DNA from: Acanthornis magna
Lineage: Eukaryota > Chordata > Aves > Passeriformes > Acanthizidae
Length of the DNA stretch: 64,000 nt
Assembly: GCA_036785705.1 (NCBI GenBank)
Contig: JAWUZG010000032.1
Location: 10,496,001-10,560,000 of the forward strand
Direction: 5' to 3'
Shown here piece after piece: positions 12,826 to 26,720 of this stretch. Below the pieces are notes generated by a model, which made no database searches, had not been told where the DNA came from, and saw only the letters and a program-made list of their open reading frames with translations. Each line of letters starts with the position of its first letter. Position 1 is the first letter of the stretch. Made by a program: the position numbers and the translations under genes.

Positions 12826-15800
12826 GCAGTTAGTTTTTCTGCCAGATTCCTTGGCACAAGAATATGCAAGAAAATGACAGTGAAATAGATGTAACGACAT
12901 GCAAGATAATGGTACTGTAATCAGTTGTGTGAACTGCTATGTCCTTTTCCCTCTCAAAAGTGTTAAGTAAATGTTTTTCAGTCAGGATATCTCATCCCTT
13001 TGAAAATCACACCAAAACTAGTATTCTGGTACCTAACCCCAAGTTAAAGAGCTCAACTTTTTTTTTTTTTTTTTTTTTTTTAATTATTGTAGCTTTCACT
13101 GGTATTACTCAAATACTCAAATACCAGTCTGTTTCTCTTGGAGTGACTCTTCAAAATTCCCAGTTCTCAATATGCATAGTTGAAGTTGCCATGAAGTAGC
13201 GAACAGAACAAAGCCATACCATGAAGTCCCAGGGAGAGAAATAGGCTCTTTATTCATAAAGAAACTCAGAGAAAGTAAACCTGTAAGCCAATTCTCCATA
13301 ACTGAATGTATGAAGAAAAGAAAAAGACAAATAATGAAGGAAAAGGAAAACAGCAAACCAGCTCACATTAATTGTCCTTTTTTGGAGGTGTGAACTTGCA
13401 GAGAAAAAGTGAATCACTATTGCAAAAATCTCTTTTGAAATATTGAATGTAAATTACAGTAAAGTGGATATGGAAATATTTACAAATGACGAAGTTTGGA
13501 AGTCAGATTTAGGATCCCAAAAAATATTAGTCCAAACAAGGTATTTATGGTTCATTTTCAGGTTATCTTCCCAGTGGGAATGGAAAATATTTTATTTTTA
13601 AAATGATGGCTTAGAAAGATTTGCACCTCCAGAACATCCAACTTAATGAATATTAGAGACCTTTCTTGAAAGACAAATACTTTATTTCTAATTTATAAAG
13701 AAAAAAAATTGAGTTACTCTTGCTTAAAATTGCAATTAGTCTTGTTCTCTAATTAATATCTATGATTAAATCAGGAAATGTCCATTCTGTAACATCTTGC
13801 TTTCTAAGGGAAAAGATACCTGATCAGTATTAGGCATTCAGACTAACAATTAACTTTGTTTAGCCATGTGCCAGGTTACTGTGTACTGTCTATGAAAAAA
13901 CCTAGGTAATAAGATCAGGAGAACTTGATAAAATACTGGCTATTAAATAAGCAGCAACAAAATATAATCCTAAATGTGACAATATTTGAAAAATCCAGGG
14001 CAAAAGAATTTATGTGAACAGTTTAATATAAACGTATCCTTGAGGTAAATACTAAATGCACAGATCAAATTTGGTATGCAGAAAATGTTTCCTTTCATTT
14101 TGAAATAACAAGATATGGTGTAAAGAACCTCCGCATTCCCCTCCAGCTAATCTATGGCTCTAATCTCATTGGTTTAGTGAGTTAAACAAGCATCTGCCCT
14201 TTTTTGAACACTTGAGTAGTTTCTGTTTCAGAGGGACTATTCTCCCAAGAGGGTTAAGCAGAAACCAAGTTTCTTACTTATCCATTTCTTGTGAGCTTGC
14301 TGCCCTGCCCATTGGAGTCACTGTAAATCTAAACACGTCTTTACCTTTTTTTTTTTTTCTCCTCGGAACTTGAAACAAGATTTAGGTTGCCTTTTGGCCC
14401 ACAAATTCAAACTTGTAGTGTAAGAAATGCAAGTGCAATGGCAGTTCCTTCTGTGGCGTAGCTAACCGCCATGATTTTTTCCATTCCTGCCCCGAGATTT
14501 TTGGGTGTGGCTACGTGCAGCTCAGGTGATGATGCCTGTGTGGGTAGCTCCCACCCAAATACTAGCTGAGTGCAAAACCAGGCTAGTGGTAGTCCACAGT
14601 TTTGTCTCCCAGAGGGTCTGGTACTGTAGGAATGCTCACAACCCCCCGTTCAGACCTGAGCCCCTGAAAAAAGAAAAAAAATTCTTTTGTTTTTGAAACA
14701 TGGAAGTAGTAATCTCCTTTTATCTGGGAGGGTATAGCTGGGACGTAGTAGGTCTCCAGGCAACCTGAGAGCAAACAAATCCACTCGCTTTGCCCTGACA
14801 GGAAGCTCAGTCTCTGGGCTCTACCTAATACTGCAGGAGTTGTATGTAGCTGCTGGGTACAAGGGGAACAGGTTATGTTGGAGAATACTTGTGACCTGAA
14901 CTTTATACTGAATTTTGGTCAGCTGGTTTATTAGAGATCCACCAGCAGTGCCTGTGTTACCCCTGCAGGAACTTCACACAGGGGCGCCGGGGTCTTGCAG
15001 GGCTGTGCTGTGCTCTCAGGCGCTGGATTTCACACCCAGCTGCCAAGATGCTGGAAGCACAGAGCAAAAGGGAAAACAACCAAGCTTTCTGTTCACAGGG
15101 TATTTATTTGTTTAGCTAGTTAGTTATTCCTACAATTATCTGGAATAATTGAGGTGGGTTTTTTTTGGAGAGGGTATGACAGAGGTATGCTTTATAGTAA
15201 TAAATCCTTAGAGCCAAAACTAACCCCTTCAAGGAACGGATTATTTCTTCTTTCAAACACTGCTCCTCCACCTTCCACGCCCTTCTGCCAAAAATAATTT
15301 TGGAAGCCATACCCTAAATGACCATACATGCAGTACAAGCAATTTCAGATCTCAGCTGACATCAGACCAGGAGGCCGGGAGATGTGCAAACCAGATTTGC
15401 AGTCTTGTATGTGCTTTGTATATGTTAACACCTTCATGTGGGTTCTGGTGACATTTTGGGTCGGTTTGCTCTCCATCTGGCTGACTGCAGAGGAGTGGGT
15501 GAAGGTTGCTGGTGCCTTCAAGGGGAGCAGGGCCAGCTCCTGCCCTCAGCCCACAGCCCCAGAGGGGCTGCTGAAAAGCCAGTCGGGGAGCTGGAGAAGC
15601 ACCACGTTGAGCAGGACATCCTCTGCTCCAGGGCTGCATGAAGAGCGGGCAGCTGGCACAGAGCCAGCATCCATGGAGGTGAGAGGGAAGTCCTCCTGGG
15701 AAGCCAAGAGGAACAGGCACAGTGTGATCCCAAGAAGAAAGCTTCAGAGTGGGATGAAAGCACTCCAGAAAATGATATGAGTGCAAGGGACTTTTGTTTA

Positions 15801-15864
15801 TAAACCCTTTTACTTTGGTTCCATCTTACCCAGTCACTTTGAGTACTTCTCTATTTATTAATTC
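12826..15864. other. intergenic DNA with a T run and two GC-richer blocks
   Basis: It contains a T24 run at 13058-13081 and two locally GC-richer stretches (about 14490-15010 and 15430-15760). The second supports overlapping open frames on both strands (150 codons on +, 144 on -). Frames open on both strands in a GC-rich block usually reflect scarcity of stop codons, not coding. The GC-rich blocks could be old LTR or other repeat pieces, but I cannot name a family. Confidence 0.5.
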
Positions 15865-15950
15865 AGTGATGGACTTGGCAGTGTTGCATTAATGGCTGAG
15901 CTTGATGATCTTAAGGAATTTTCCAACTTAAATGATTCTATAATTCTAAA
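15865..15950 (+). mobile_element. CR1 LINE 3' terminus (sense on +)
   Basis: The segment reads like the 3' end of an avian CR1 subfamily: 'CAGTGATGGACTTGGCAGTG', then 'TTAATGG..GAGCTTGATGATCTTA', then 'TTTTCCAACTTAAATGATTC' and a TATAATTCT terminus that degrades the usual ATTCTATG direct repeats. Only about 85 bp of the 3' end is clear, so the copy is strongly 5'-truncated or the rest is unrecognisable. Confidence 0.8.
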
Positions 15951-18900
15951 TATTTATATCCTAATGAGACTTGTAATTTTTAGTTTAGAAACTTTTTTAT
16001 CTTTCTGGGAAGTTACTACAGTGAAAAGCAAATCCATTTGAAAATGCTGACTAGGTCCTATTACATTTCATTATTCCAAATTTTCAGATAGTTTAATTTG
16101 GATGTTAATATTAAAATTTTGAATTTTGAACATATTTTTGTATTAAATATTTATACTCTTTTGGTTCTAGTTTTGATGTTTCTTTTATGGTATCCAAAAG
16201 GAAAATTTATTTTGATTTATTTATTTATTTTTAAGAGACCAGAAATTATATACAGGCTTGATTTACCGCAGATTTCTGAGGTCTTTAGTATTTTGAAAAT
16301 GCTAAAAGGTTTTAGGACTACAGAATAAAGAAGCTACTGAAGGTGTAAGGCGATTGTGATTAGATTGTTGATGGAAGATGTCAGTCAGGACATCCTGATG
16401 ATAATGACTGATACCAGTTCTAAGGAGAGAAAGAAATCTTCTTGCTGTGTCTTTCAGGTAACTTTGGACAACTAGAGAACCTGAAAGTTAGGCTTGACTG
16501 TTAATTTAAGAAAGATTGGCATATTTCCTAATAATTCTTGCTAAGCAAACTTGTTTTCTTGAGAGTTTCCAAGAGAGAAATTAAACAACATCTCTGCTCA
16601 CTTGGTTACAGCAAAACCAGAGTCTGGGTGGCATTTAGTCTTTCTTTGTTATTACAACATCACTGTAAAATCTGTGAGAGCTGGTGCTGGATGGGGGGCC
16701 CATCAGCCAGATGCTGTACAGAAAGAGAACAAAGAGATCGCCCCGATACCAAGCACGTCAATACCTTGCGAAAACACTATAAAGCTTTGAAAGATCTGGA
16801 GTGACTAGGTTGTGGCAGAGAGCATCATGCTGTGCCTGTAGCTAACACTGCTGCTGTTTTGTTACTCAGCTGGAGGAGAGAGAGTAGAAGGGCGAGGATG
16901 CTAATTTTTGTATTCTGGGACTGAAAAAAGACCAATGCGGATCAGCCACTGAGCATCAAACCAAGGTCAGTGCATAATGAGTAACATAATGAAGACCCTG
17001 GAATGAGTATTTGTGTTATTTCCTTATCACAAACAGAACAAGAGGCTATCAAAGATAAGGGAAGAATTACTGGACTGTTTTGGGCTGAAACCTCTGCTTC
17101 GGCAACATCATCTCAGTTTTAAAAAACAGCAGTTATGAGCAGAGAGAAACACCTTTGCTGGGACCAGCTTTTTGAAGTAATATCCAGCTAGATACTCAAG
17201 ATTTCCCAAGGAGAGGCAGCCTGGTAGTGATCTCTTGTTTATCGCTGTTTCCTTCATCTGTCATATGATCATTCTAACTTGGTTTAGTGTTTTCTGTCCT
17301 GCCTTGGAAAGCTTGGAAGAGGCTACTGAAGTTGATTAATCTATCTCTAAATTAGCAGACTGTTGTAATGCATTGTTAGAAGCAGCAGCACATCAAGTCC
17401 TATTGTCTCAAAAGAATTGGGAGTCCTAAAAGCTTGCTTCTTTTTCCTGAGTTACCATAGAGGAACATTTTTTCCCACCAGGATAAAGCAGTATTCTCGC
17501 AGATCCTTTAACATTAGTCCCTTTGTGAGCATAATAAGCATTTTTTAAGACATAGGTAAAAGCCTCTGTTGACTTTGGCGAAACGAAACATACATTCTGC
17601 CAGAATTACCAAGAGCTAAATTTTTAAAAGTATTTAGCTGTTTAAATGTAGTTGTGATTCTTAGGTGGGATCTGCTTTTTCTGGTGAAAAGTCATCTCTT
17701 TCAAACTCCTCATGTTCTTATATTTCTGCATTGCTTTTTGCACAGCCAAGTACAATAACCTAATGAATTCTACAGAATTTTTTCTCATCCTAGCAGGAAC
17801 ACAATAAAATATTTGCAGAGAAGAGGTGAAATACAGTAATGATGACTATCCCAAGCAGATATGGCCAAACTCACTTCTGGTTTCTGGACAATCAAATACA
17901 GAATTACATCAGGATAAATCAGATGCACACTTCTGCCAAGAATCGCTTTTGATGGAATGTTACTTAAGAAAAGCAAATTTACAACAGATGCCAGTTAGAG
18001 CTAAGGAGAAGGAGATTATGTAGTGGAGAAACCTTAAGCACATAGGTTGGTGGCACATAACAACTGCATATTAAAACATTTTCTCAATTTTGTTGTATTA
18101 AAACCATCTGTAACCACAACAATTTGCTGCACAGGGTACTTCTGATAAGATTCTGCCAGAGCTGCTGAGAAGTGTGAGAAGCTTGAAGCATTTTGACCCA
18201 GGGCCTGAAACAGCTCTTGGGCACTCTGTTCTCTCTAAATTTTATTTGGAGTGGCAGGCAATGTATTGACAGAAGAAGTCCCAATTGTTCCACCAAGCAG
18301 TTTTTGATCTTCAAAACCAAAACAAAATAAGTACTGGCCTCATGCCCAGAGCACCTTTATAAGGGACAAGAGAGGAACAGGGTTAGGAATCAGGATGCAG
18401 AGGGCTGCTGAAACAACCCAGCAGTAATGAAAAGTGAGGAACAGTGCAAAACTTTTGAAAAAACTAACACTATATCCTGGGTAGAGGTTCAAACTGGCAG
18501 ATCCAGCAGGATTTTTGTGATCCCTAGCCCAGATTTGCATCCTCTCAGCAGAGCTAGGTTTATACATGCGCTGGTCCCCACTCTTCCAAGGAGCTCTGCG
18601 TGGTGTCAAGTCCCTGTCCCTTGTCCTCCATGGAGGATGGATCCACTGTGAAATGCAACAGGAGCTTGCCACTCACCTCATCAGAATTCTCTCTGTATCA
18701 CTGGTCAAAATATTTATGGGATTTAATCCTTGATATAAGCTCTCTGCAGATCCAAGTGTACATCACGGCACAGATTGTTCTTGAGACTCATGAGACCTAG
18801 CTTTATTAGGCAATAGGGGTCTAAAAACTCTGTTATCATCAAACATGGCTGCAAGAAATGGAACCAGACATATATCTGAAGTTACGTTGGGCTTTCATTG

Positions 18901-19159
18901 TCTATCACCTATTGTGACTCATTCTGCCAACATGCTCTGTTAAGCCACTCTATAATTCCATACATGTGTGAAATAATTTCTTACTAGAATTACATTCTGA
19001 CAGCTCTAGTAATAGATCTGCTACTGCCTATAGTATCTTAGTTTGTCACATGGTCATCTTTTGCTTACTAACTTCCTTTTTTTGGGTATTTTAAAACATG
19101 CTCAAGAGTGCATCACATTAGATTATCCTTGAAAATACCTTTTATACTCATAATCACAA
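15951..19159. other. intergenic DNA, no gene recognised
   Basis: AT-rich, with only short open frames on both strands (up to 110 codons) that carry no recognised domain. No clear repeat. Confidence 0.6.
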
Positions 19160-19345
19160 ACTGAGAACATGAAGTAGCCCAGCCAGATTTTGGAGTCTCC
19201 TTCCTCGAAGATATTCAAAAGCCATCTGGACATTGTCCTGGGCGAACATGCTATAGGTGGCTTTGCTTGAGCAAAGGTTGGGACTGGAAGAAACCAGAGG
19301 TCCCCTCCAGCCTCAGCCATTCTTTGATTCTGTCCTAAAATTCAG
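19160..19345 (+). mobile_element. CR1 LINE 3' fragment (sense on +)
   Basis: The order of conserved CR1 3' phrases is preserved: 'GAGTCTCCTTCCTCGAAGAT', 'ATTCAAAAGCCATCTGGACA', 'TGTCCTGGGCGAAC', a 'GGTGGCTTTGCTTGAGCA' block, then 'GAGGTCCCCTCCAGCCTCAG' and 'CCATTCTTTGATTCTGTCC' at the terminus. It is a diverged, 5'-truncated insertion. The open frames crossing it are repeat translations. Confidence 0.85.
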
Positions 19346-22300
19346 TTTCCATTTTGGCTTTATCTTTAGAAATACCTTGATATCTCTTCTTGACACCTAT
19401 AAGGTAATAGCACCAGTGATACAGAAAATAGTTGGTTTTCAGCATGGAGAGGGGGTTACGCTCTACAGGCACATTGATTTCAATTTTCTGTGCCTAGTTC
19501 CTGTTTTAGCTAGTGAATGAGTACAATGTTTTCAGCATGAATTTCAGTAAAGAATTGAATAAATTTATTTTAGGAAATATTTTCCAAATGCATTTATTTA
19601 CATAAGGATCTATTATATTCTGATATAATATATCAGACTCCTTTTGCTTTTTACGTAATGACCATTCTATAGAAGTTGGAACGCACAACAATGAAAGGTT
19701 GGTTTGCAAGATCACAGAATCACTGAATGTTTTTTTCCTTAGTTGTGCAAGTAATTTTCCAGATTTCTCAGTCATGTTTGCAATTATCTAATAACAAAAT
19801 GTCAGACATATATTTAAATTATTTAAATTTTATGATTGTCATGATGAAATCATATAAAAAGCATAATTTCTGCCAATTCATTTAATTACTCTTCTGTGTG
19901 TGGTCTTTTTTTTTTTTTTTTTTTTTTTTTAAGCAGCTCTTTTGTTTGTGCTTTTGGGGTTTTTTGGGGTTTTTTTGCTTGCACTGGCTTTGTTGTGTTT
20001 GTGGAAAGCTCCTGTTTGGCCTCTTCTCTCCTTATATTCATTGTTCTAAACTTAGGTGTGCAGAAAACAGCACAGGGTTTTTGGTCTGAGTAAATCTGTG
20101 AGACATTTCCAGTGAACGTCCATATCACCCTTTAGTGTGACATATGAAAAAAATGATTGGTTTTTATACAAATAATCGGAAGTAGCAATGTTTTGTATTA
20201 CTGAAAAAATGTTTTTCAGTAGTTCCTGTCATATGCCTGCGATAATTTAGATCAATGCCTCAGGCATTAACTTTTACTTGTACCTTCAGTCTTTTTACAT
20301 ATTTTAGTTTGGGATTTGGGTCTATGTGGAGAGTAAGTGTCTGCCTGGGCAGGGAGTCTGAGGCACAGGCTGCTGCTGGGGAACCAGCCCACACTCCTTT
20401 TTGGCCCTGAAGTAGGCAAGGGTTATCCCTCCTTCAGACCACTTAGCCTTGAGCTGGAGTCCATAATCCAATGTAGATATTAAAAAAGGGCAGTATGCAT
20501 CCTGGTACTCATAATTCCCCCCTTTCAGTGAATAGCTTTCTTTTTGCAACCCAGAAAACATCCCATTTATTCATTCTTCTTTTTTGCAGTGTGCTTAGCG
20601 TTGAGACTCCACTAAGGATAGTTCTGTTAGTTTGCAAGGTAATTTAATAGGTATCTTTGTTTGCCGGCTGTCTACCCCATTCCCTGCACACATTCTGCTA
20701 TCAAACAGGCAGACATCAATACTGTGGTTTGGCATCTGAAGTACAAGATCAGTAGCAGAGCAGCATGAGACTTTCCTGTGCTGAGTGCAGAATAAGGAAA
20801 AGAATTTTCTTCAGGCAGCCAAGTGAATGTAAGTTGAACAAGTAAGATTTTCTTAGAGCGCATCATTTATTAACTGGCCAGTGGTCATCTCTGAAAAGAA
20901 GTTTTTATCCTTTGTTATTATCCTACTTTACTGATTTTATGGGAAAAATAAAGAGAAAAAAAAAGTCTAGCATCCTGGAATTTTCAGAGCCTAACAGTTG
21001 CAGCATATGGTGTCTATCTGCAGTGCCAGCTCAGGACACTAGGAATGACCAGGATCCATTTCTGCACTTGTTCTTCCAGACTTAGCCCTACAACCAGCAA
21101 AGAGAAGAATAACATATAAAAATCACATATCCCTCCCTTCTTTTTGAGAGAATGACGGACATTTAATAGGTTCTTCCTGCATTGTGTTTATTACTTGGTT
21201 TGGGCTTTTGATGAAGAAACGGTAAGAAATTTGGCACTGATTTCTTTTGGTATTTCAGGTGCTGAATCTAGATAAAATCAGTATTCCTGAATGGCAGTTA
21301 GACAAGGACTTGCTTATCTTTACTACAAAGCCCAGTGGAAGGAAAATAATATCTTATGTGAGCACAGGAAATTCTTTTAAGTGGGGAGGTCACAAGTGCT
21401 TAATCCTTTAAACAGCAAAACGTCAAGAAATGTTCTGTGGAAGACTTTGATTCACTCTCTCCTTCCTGCAAGTGTAGTTTGTGTCAATAGATACCTCTAT
21501 TTTGCTTTTTCCTTGAAGAGTTATGAAGAAAAGCTCAGAAAAAGGCCACTATATCAACCTGCTTGGGAGAGATTACAAACATAATTAATAGTGTCTAACT
21601 GAGCTTAGATTTTAAAATGAAGAAGAGTCGTGCTTCCTGTCTATGTTGTAGGAGTGTAGTGTAAATCACTGAAAACACAGAAATGTTAGTAGTAGGTGGC
21701 CTGAGTTCTAGGTCTTGCTTAGCTTTTGTGAAGTCAAATCCATCTTCACCACCTATCAAAATTCACAGACTGATATTCGGGTGCAACACTTTATTTTAAT
21801 GGCAGCTTAGGCAAAAATAAGACCATGTGAATCCCACCCAAAAAGTCAAAAGTTACTTTAGAAGAGGAGATATTTGATTTTAAGACATTTAGGAACTCCA
21901 CAAAAGTTTATGCCAAGCCTAGTGCCTTACAACTTGAATGTCACTGAGCTCTGTGTCAGAAGTACTTTTGACCTCTCTGTTTTTTAACAAGAAATCTGCA
22001 GTCTTGCTGTTGGAAACCTTCTCTAGTGTATGGTGAATTCAGTCAAAATGAATGTGTCTTTCATGTCTTCTTACTATCTGAATTTTTGTTAGTATATATT
22101 TTGATATTATTATAATCCCCATGGAAAATTATAATAATTGTTGGTCTTGAATGTTTTTTAATAAGGCTAACAGCTTTTGGAGCATTTAAGAAACACAGGG
22201 CTTGTAGAAGTTCTAGAGCATAAAAGTGATTGTGTCCAACAGTTTAACCATAAAGATGAGAAGATTTTAGACTCTAACTGCCAAGGAGTCTCAGCACTAA

Positions 22301-25300
22301 TACTGAAACCTGAAGGTTTCTTTGGGTGTTCCTGCTTTGCCCCTGCTGACATGTGTTTCACTCATAATACATGTTTTTCTTTAGGACAACCTTGCTGTCA
22401 GAGCCTAAAGCTGCAAGAGACTCCTGAGAATAACCTTTGTTTTTTACAGGGTGCTGTATTTTAGTGGGATTGTCTTTGCAGGAGGACTGGAAGGGAAGGC
22501 TACAGGAACTGTGAGTTCTGGCTGTGCTCTAGACCCTAACTGATGCTGAAGTCCTTACTAGAGCACATAGGTTTTGAGGCTGGATTGTGAGGGACAGAAG
22601 TATCAGGTTCCTTGTTTCTTTGGAACCCTGCTCCCAGACTGACAGGTGCAGCTGGTATGAGAAGGGCCTAGAAACTTTCTTTGTTATTTTAAATTCAGAA
22701 GTCTGTGCAGTAGAATGTTAACCTCAAGACTGAAGAAAATTGTGTCACAAGGATGAGATATCTGTGGTGCTTTGAAAGCACAGATGACAACATAGGAAGA
22801 AAATATCTTCTAAGGCAAATAGAACAGGGAAAAAATATACTGATCCCAATATGATTTATCATTTAAAAATACTAGTAGCAAAATTCCTAAAAAAGGTGTT
22901 GCTGAGACATGGAATTAGGGACTTTTATCCTATGAATGCCATTTCTAACAATAGTATCCTCAGAGAGAGGAGAGTGCAGAACACATGCCTTTTCCCCCTC
23001 AGATCTAGGCAATTGGTATGCTGGTTAATGAGTATATAGAAAAAGAAATAGGAAATGTTATGGGAGAAGAAGGAAAATACACAGAAATTATCTTTTGTCT
23101 TTCCTTTTCCTTTGTCTTTTCACTCTTTGCTCCTTTACTTCTGTCATTTTTTAGAGACAAAAGAACAAAATCTCTCAGTTGTAAATATGCATGAGTAGGG
23201 AATATTTTAATTTTTTTGGTAGACAAGATATACAGATAAAGAAAACCCTTTTAGAGTGTGCACTGAAGACACCATACAGTGATTATAGACAGGGATTAGA
23301 GGGACAGTCCTTTGGCCTCTGTCAGCGTTAGGGTCCTTGAAGCAAGAGAAGAGGGCCAACAACACATAGCTGATGTAAGAAGAGGCCAATTCAGTTTCCA
23401 CTGCAAAGTAAGAAGGTAGATGGATCCATACCACTAACCTGCCAAAAGAGGTAGCATTCCTTTGATCAGCAGAGCATAGAAAGCTAAAGGCAGGAAAAGC
23501 ACCAAAGCAATGCTGTGGTTGCCTGTTCACGAGTGAAAATCTTAAGCAAGAAAAGCATTTGCAAAGTAAAACAGAAGGTGTCTAGTTACGAGTGTAGTTG
23601 AGAGACAGACAAATAACAGGATATGGCTGGTAGAATAAATAGACAAGGAGTCTACAGACATTTCCATGAGTCACCACTGGGCTCCACACGGTAACCAAAA
23701 TGGCACAGAGAAATGATTCAAGGGGATGCAAGGGAAGTGAATGCAGAAGAAATAAAAAGGAGGATGAAAGCATTACAAGGCTGAGGAGACAGGGAAATTG
23801 ATGAGATGGAATGATGTCATGGAGAGATACCTTTCTTGGCCAGACATGTGGAAAATTGAGGTACATAGATTATAGTTCTGTTTATGATCTGCTGCCAGCA
23901 AATGCTTGTTTACAGGACTGAGGTTTAATATGACAGCTGTACCTTAATATGACAGGAAACTTTATTTCACAGTAAGTCTGATTGGTCTGGCAAGGGATTG
24001 TGTCTGGTAGCTATGGAGGTCTGAAGAGACTTTTTAAATCTAGTACAAATTTGAAAACAACTGAAATGGAAAAAGGAGAATATATCTTTCTTTTTCAAAT
24101 TTATGATACTGAAAAAGAAAGATGATTTTTTATGAGAATCATTGCTAGAGGCTGGTGAAAGCAAACAAAATCAAATGCACAACTTGGAAATCAAAACATA
24201 TTTTAAAATGAAGGATTTGTTTTTATCTTTACCAGGAGTAAAAAACTGGAATGAACCTGAGTCTACTGTTACCATGTAAGTGCCTGAAATGAAATAAACA
24301 GTTTTCTGACTTAATGGCTATCCCCATAGCAATAGAGGAGGATCTTGCACTTTAAAGACTGAAAGGAATGAATAGATCAGAAGGAAGCACAGTAGATCCT
24401 GACACAGCCTAAGGTACAGCATGTGTCTGAACTGAGATGTGAAGGATACATGCAGAAGGAACTTCCCCTTTATTTCCAGGGTTTATCAGTAATATGAGAT
24501 AGGAATAGATTGCAAGTCAGACAAGGGCAAAAAGAACCCTTGATGCTTTTAGAAACAATGGGTTTATTGTGTCTGGTGCATTAAAGGTGCATTATTTAAT
24601 GGTTGTCTAAAACTTTTTTTAGTTGCCCTTCAGTTACATTTATGATTTTATTATTCTATGATTGTCTATTCTGTAGCTTAAATGCAGCCCTGGATGGTTA
24701 CCAGGATAAAATTTAAAACCAACAGGAGCTGTGTCTGTTTATTCCAGGCTTGAAAGGCACTCGGTACCTCTGGGTCTAAGCTGAATAACTCTTGCAAACA
24801 GAGTTTGCAGAGCTCTATATGAATTACTTTGTTTGTTTGTTTCAGTTCTGAAGTAAAACAAGGAGTGAAAAATAAAAATGTCATTGACACCAACCAAATT
24901 CTAAGTTCTTACCTTGGCAAGAGCAAAGACCTGATGTTCTGACACAGAATGTTCCAATTTGGCACAAACAAAACCATTAAGGTATTTGAAAGAAAAGCCA
25001 AAGAAATAAAGCATTGGCTTCTCAAAATGTAATGTGGTAAACTCATGCTTTAGCTCCATAGGTTCAGGGATCAGATTTCTCACTCATGTTAGGACTGGTT
25101 GAATTCTGTCCTCTCCTACGTGTTCAATATCCTTGCAGAGCACCCCACTCTCCAGCATGGTAGGACAGTTCTAGTTTGAGCTTTCTCTCTAATCCCTATT
25201 GGTATCCTTGTATTCCATTAGAAAAAAAGATAAATGTATATTTTTTATATCACAGTGTGAGTGAGTCCTTTGGTTGTTTGGTTTCAATTGTTTGGTTGGT

Positions 25301-26242
25301 TTACACCAAGAAAGTAAGAGGGCAGGTTTCAGTTCCCTCAAACAGAAAATGGAATTCAATTTGCATTTCTAGTATCCTGAATATTCCCGGAAAGTCCTGA
25401 AAAGCTTTGGTTCTTGAGCCTTTGTGTGACTGGAAAACATTTTTAAAACCTTTCAATACGGTTATAATGAATTTGTTATTTAAATTCAGTCAGGTTGAAA
25501 TCCTAGTTTCACCAATTATCATTCACTAGAAAAAAAATCTACCCAGCTAGTGATGAGAGAGAGTAAATTCTACCCAGGTGATTTTTACAAATCTCTCCAA
25601 GCTCAATTTCAATGGGAACACCCTAGTCTTGACATCTCGTTCATCCCCAAGTTCTCTTTCACAATAAAAACAGGAAAGGGGAGATCCTGGCCTTCTTCTC
25701 CCCTAAGGACAAGTATCCTCTGGAGCAGTTTATTTTTCCTGATCCTTTTAGCTCTTTCATTGTTTGTGAAGCTAGTGGGTGCTACCTTGCCATGGGGACA
25801 AGGAGAGGATTGTGATAATATGTCCCGTGTTTTAAGACCACTGGACTATCCTGAATCTATATAGATTTATAAAACAAAATGCTGAAGCTATAATTGACCT
25901 GGTCCTAATTTCCTCCACAGTAGGCCCAGTTAGTTGCACATTTAAATTTAGAGACAGAGGCTGGAAAGAAAATAATCAATTTTGATTGTGCCAAATAACA
26001 TCTTTGAAAATCTCAGTAGAAAGGGCCATTGCCCAGCAATCCATTGTTGCAGGGATCACTATGAACATTTATTTTATATTGCCAGGAAGGATCTGAAAAG
26101 AGCACTTAGAAATCAGAGGGGTCAATTTATTTCAGATGGCCTTTGGATGGTGAAGATTTGTCACTGAAAGAAGTTTAGCTAGCAGAGCAATCACCAATAG
26201 TTACCTTTGCAATCCTCCTGTGACAATGCATAAATATTATGC
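19346..26242. other. intergenic DNA, no gene recognised
   Basis: AT-rich unique-looking sequence. It includes a T25 run at 19906-19930 followed by a T/G-rich stretch, which could be the complement of a retroposon poly-A tail, although I recognise no element body. Just before the LTR (26226-26247) two ATGCATAAA-type POU-like motifs face each other. The open frames are short and on both strands. Confidence 0.6.
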
Positions 26243-26247
26243 ATAAA
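26243..26247. repeat. left target-site duplication of solo LTR (ATAAA)
   Basis: ATAAA lies immediately before the TG that opens the LTR and is repeated exactly after its terminal CA (27359-27363). A 5-bp duplication is typical of ERVL-like (class III) integrations; class II avian elements usually give 6 bp. Confidence 0.75.
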
Positions 26248-26286
26248 TGTTGAAGGTTGTGGGGGGGTGGAATTTTTCCCCATTCT

Positions 26287-26299
26287 GTTGCTAGGTAAC
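26287..26299 (+). promoter_or_regulatory. X-box-like (RFX) motif in LTR
   Basis: GTTGCTAGGTAAC is an imperfect palindrome close to the RFX consensus GTNRCC..RGYAAC, with one mismatch in the left half. It lies just 11 bp before the TATA-like element, where an LTR promoter factor site would be expected. Function is inferred. Confidence 0.4.
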
Positions 26300-26310
26300 C
26301 AACGACCAGG

Positions 26311-26317
26311 TATTTAA
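26311..26317 (+). promoter_or_regulatory. LTR TATA-like box
   Basis: TATTTAA occurs about 60 bp into the LTR. If used, transcription would start about 30 bp downstream near 26340, marking the U3/R boundary. U3 would be unusually short, so the functional promoter is uncertain. Confidence 0.45.
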
Positions 26318-26720
26318 GGACCATTTACTCTTACAAAAGAGGCAAAAGATTTTGGCTGGGGTGTGGTGAGGGGAGGAGAGATCTGGTCATCGGTAACTCT
26401 CATTCGCTCGCTGGATTTGAAGGAAAGAGCAGTGAAAAAACTGCTGCCTACTTTTGGCTGCAACTGCGGAAAAAGTCCAGCTCTGCACTGCTTTCTCTAC
26501 CTGGTGGGTGAGCTTTCGTTTTGGGAAAGGGGCACAGGATTCCAACCCCCTTTTCCCCTCCTGGAGGGCACATTTCCCAGCTGTCCTTGCAGCTGCCACG
26601 AAGGGGGACCGGCTGTCGTGGCCCCACGCCCCCACCTGCCAAAACTGTGGAGTTCCTGCCACCTTTTGCTAGCTAGTCTGGGTGAGCCAGCCCTGCTGCT
26701 CCAGCTCCCTGCTCTGAGCT

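Noticed and set aside
15328..15786. 150-codon + and 144-codon - frames
   Set aside because: Both strands are open over one GC-richer block; no domain or splice structure, and a CR1 tail follows closely.
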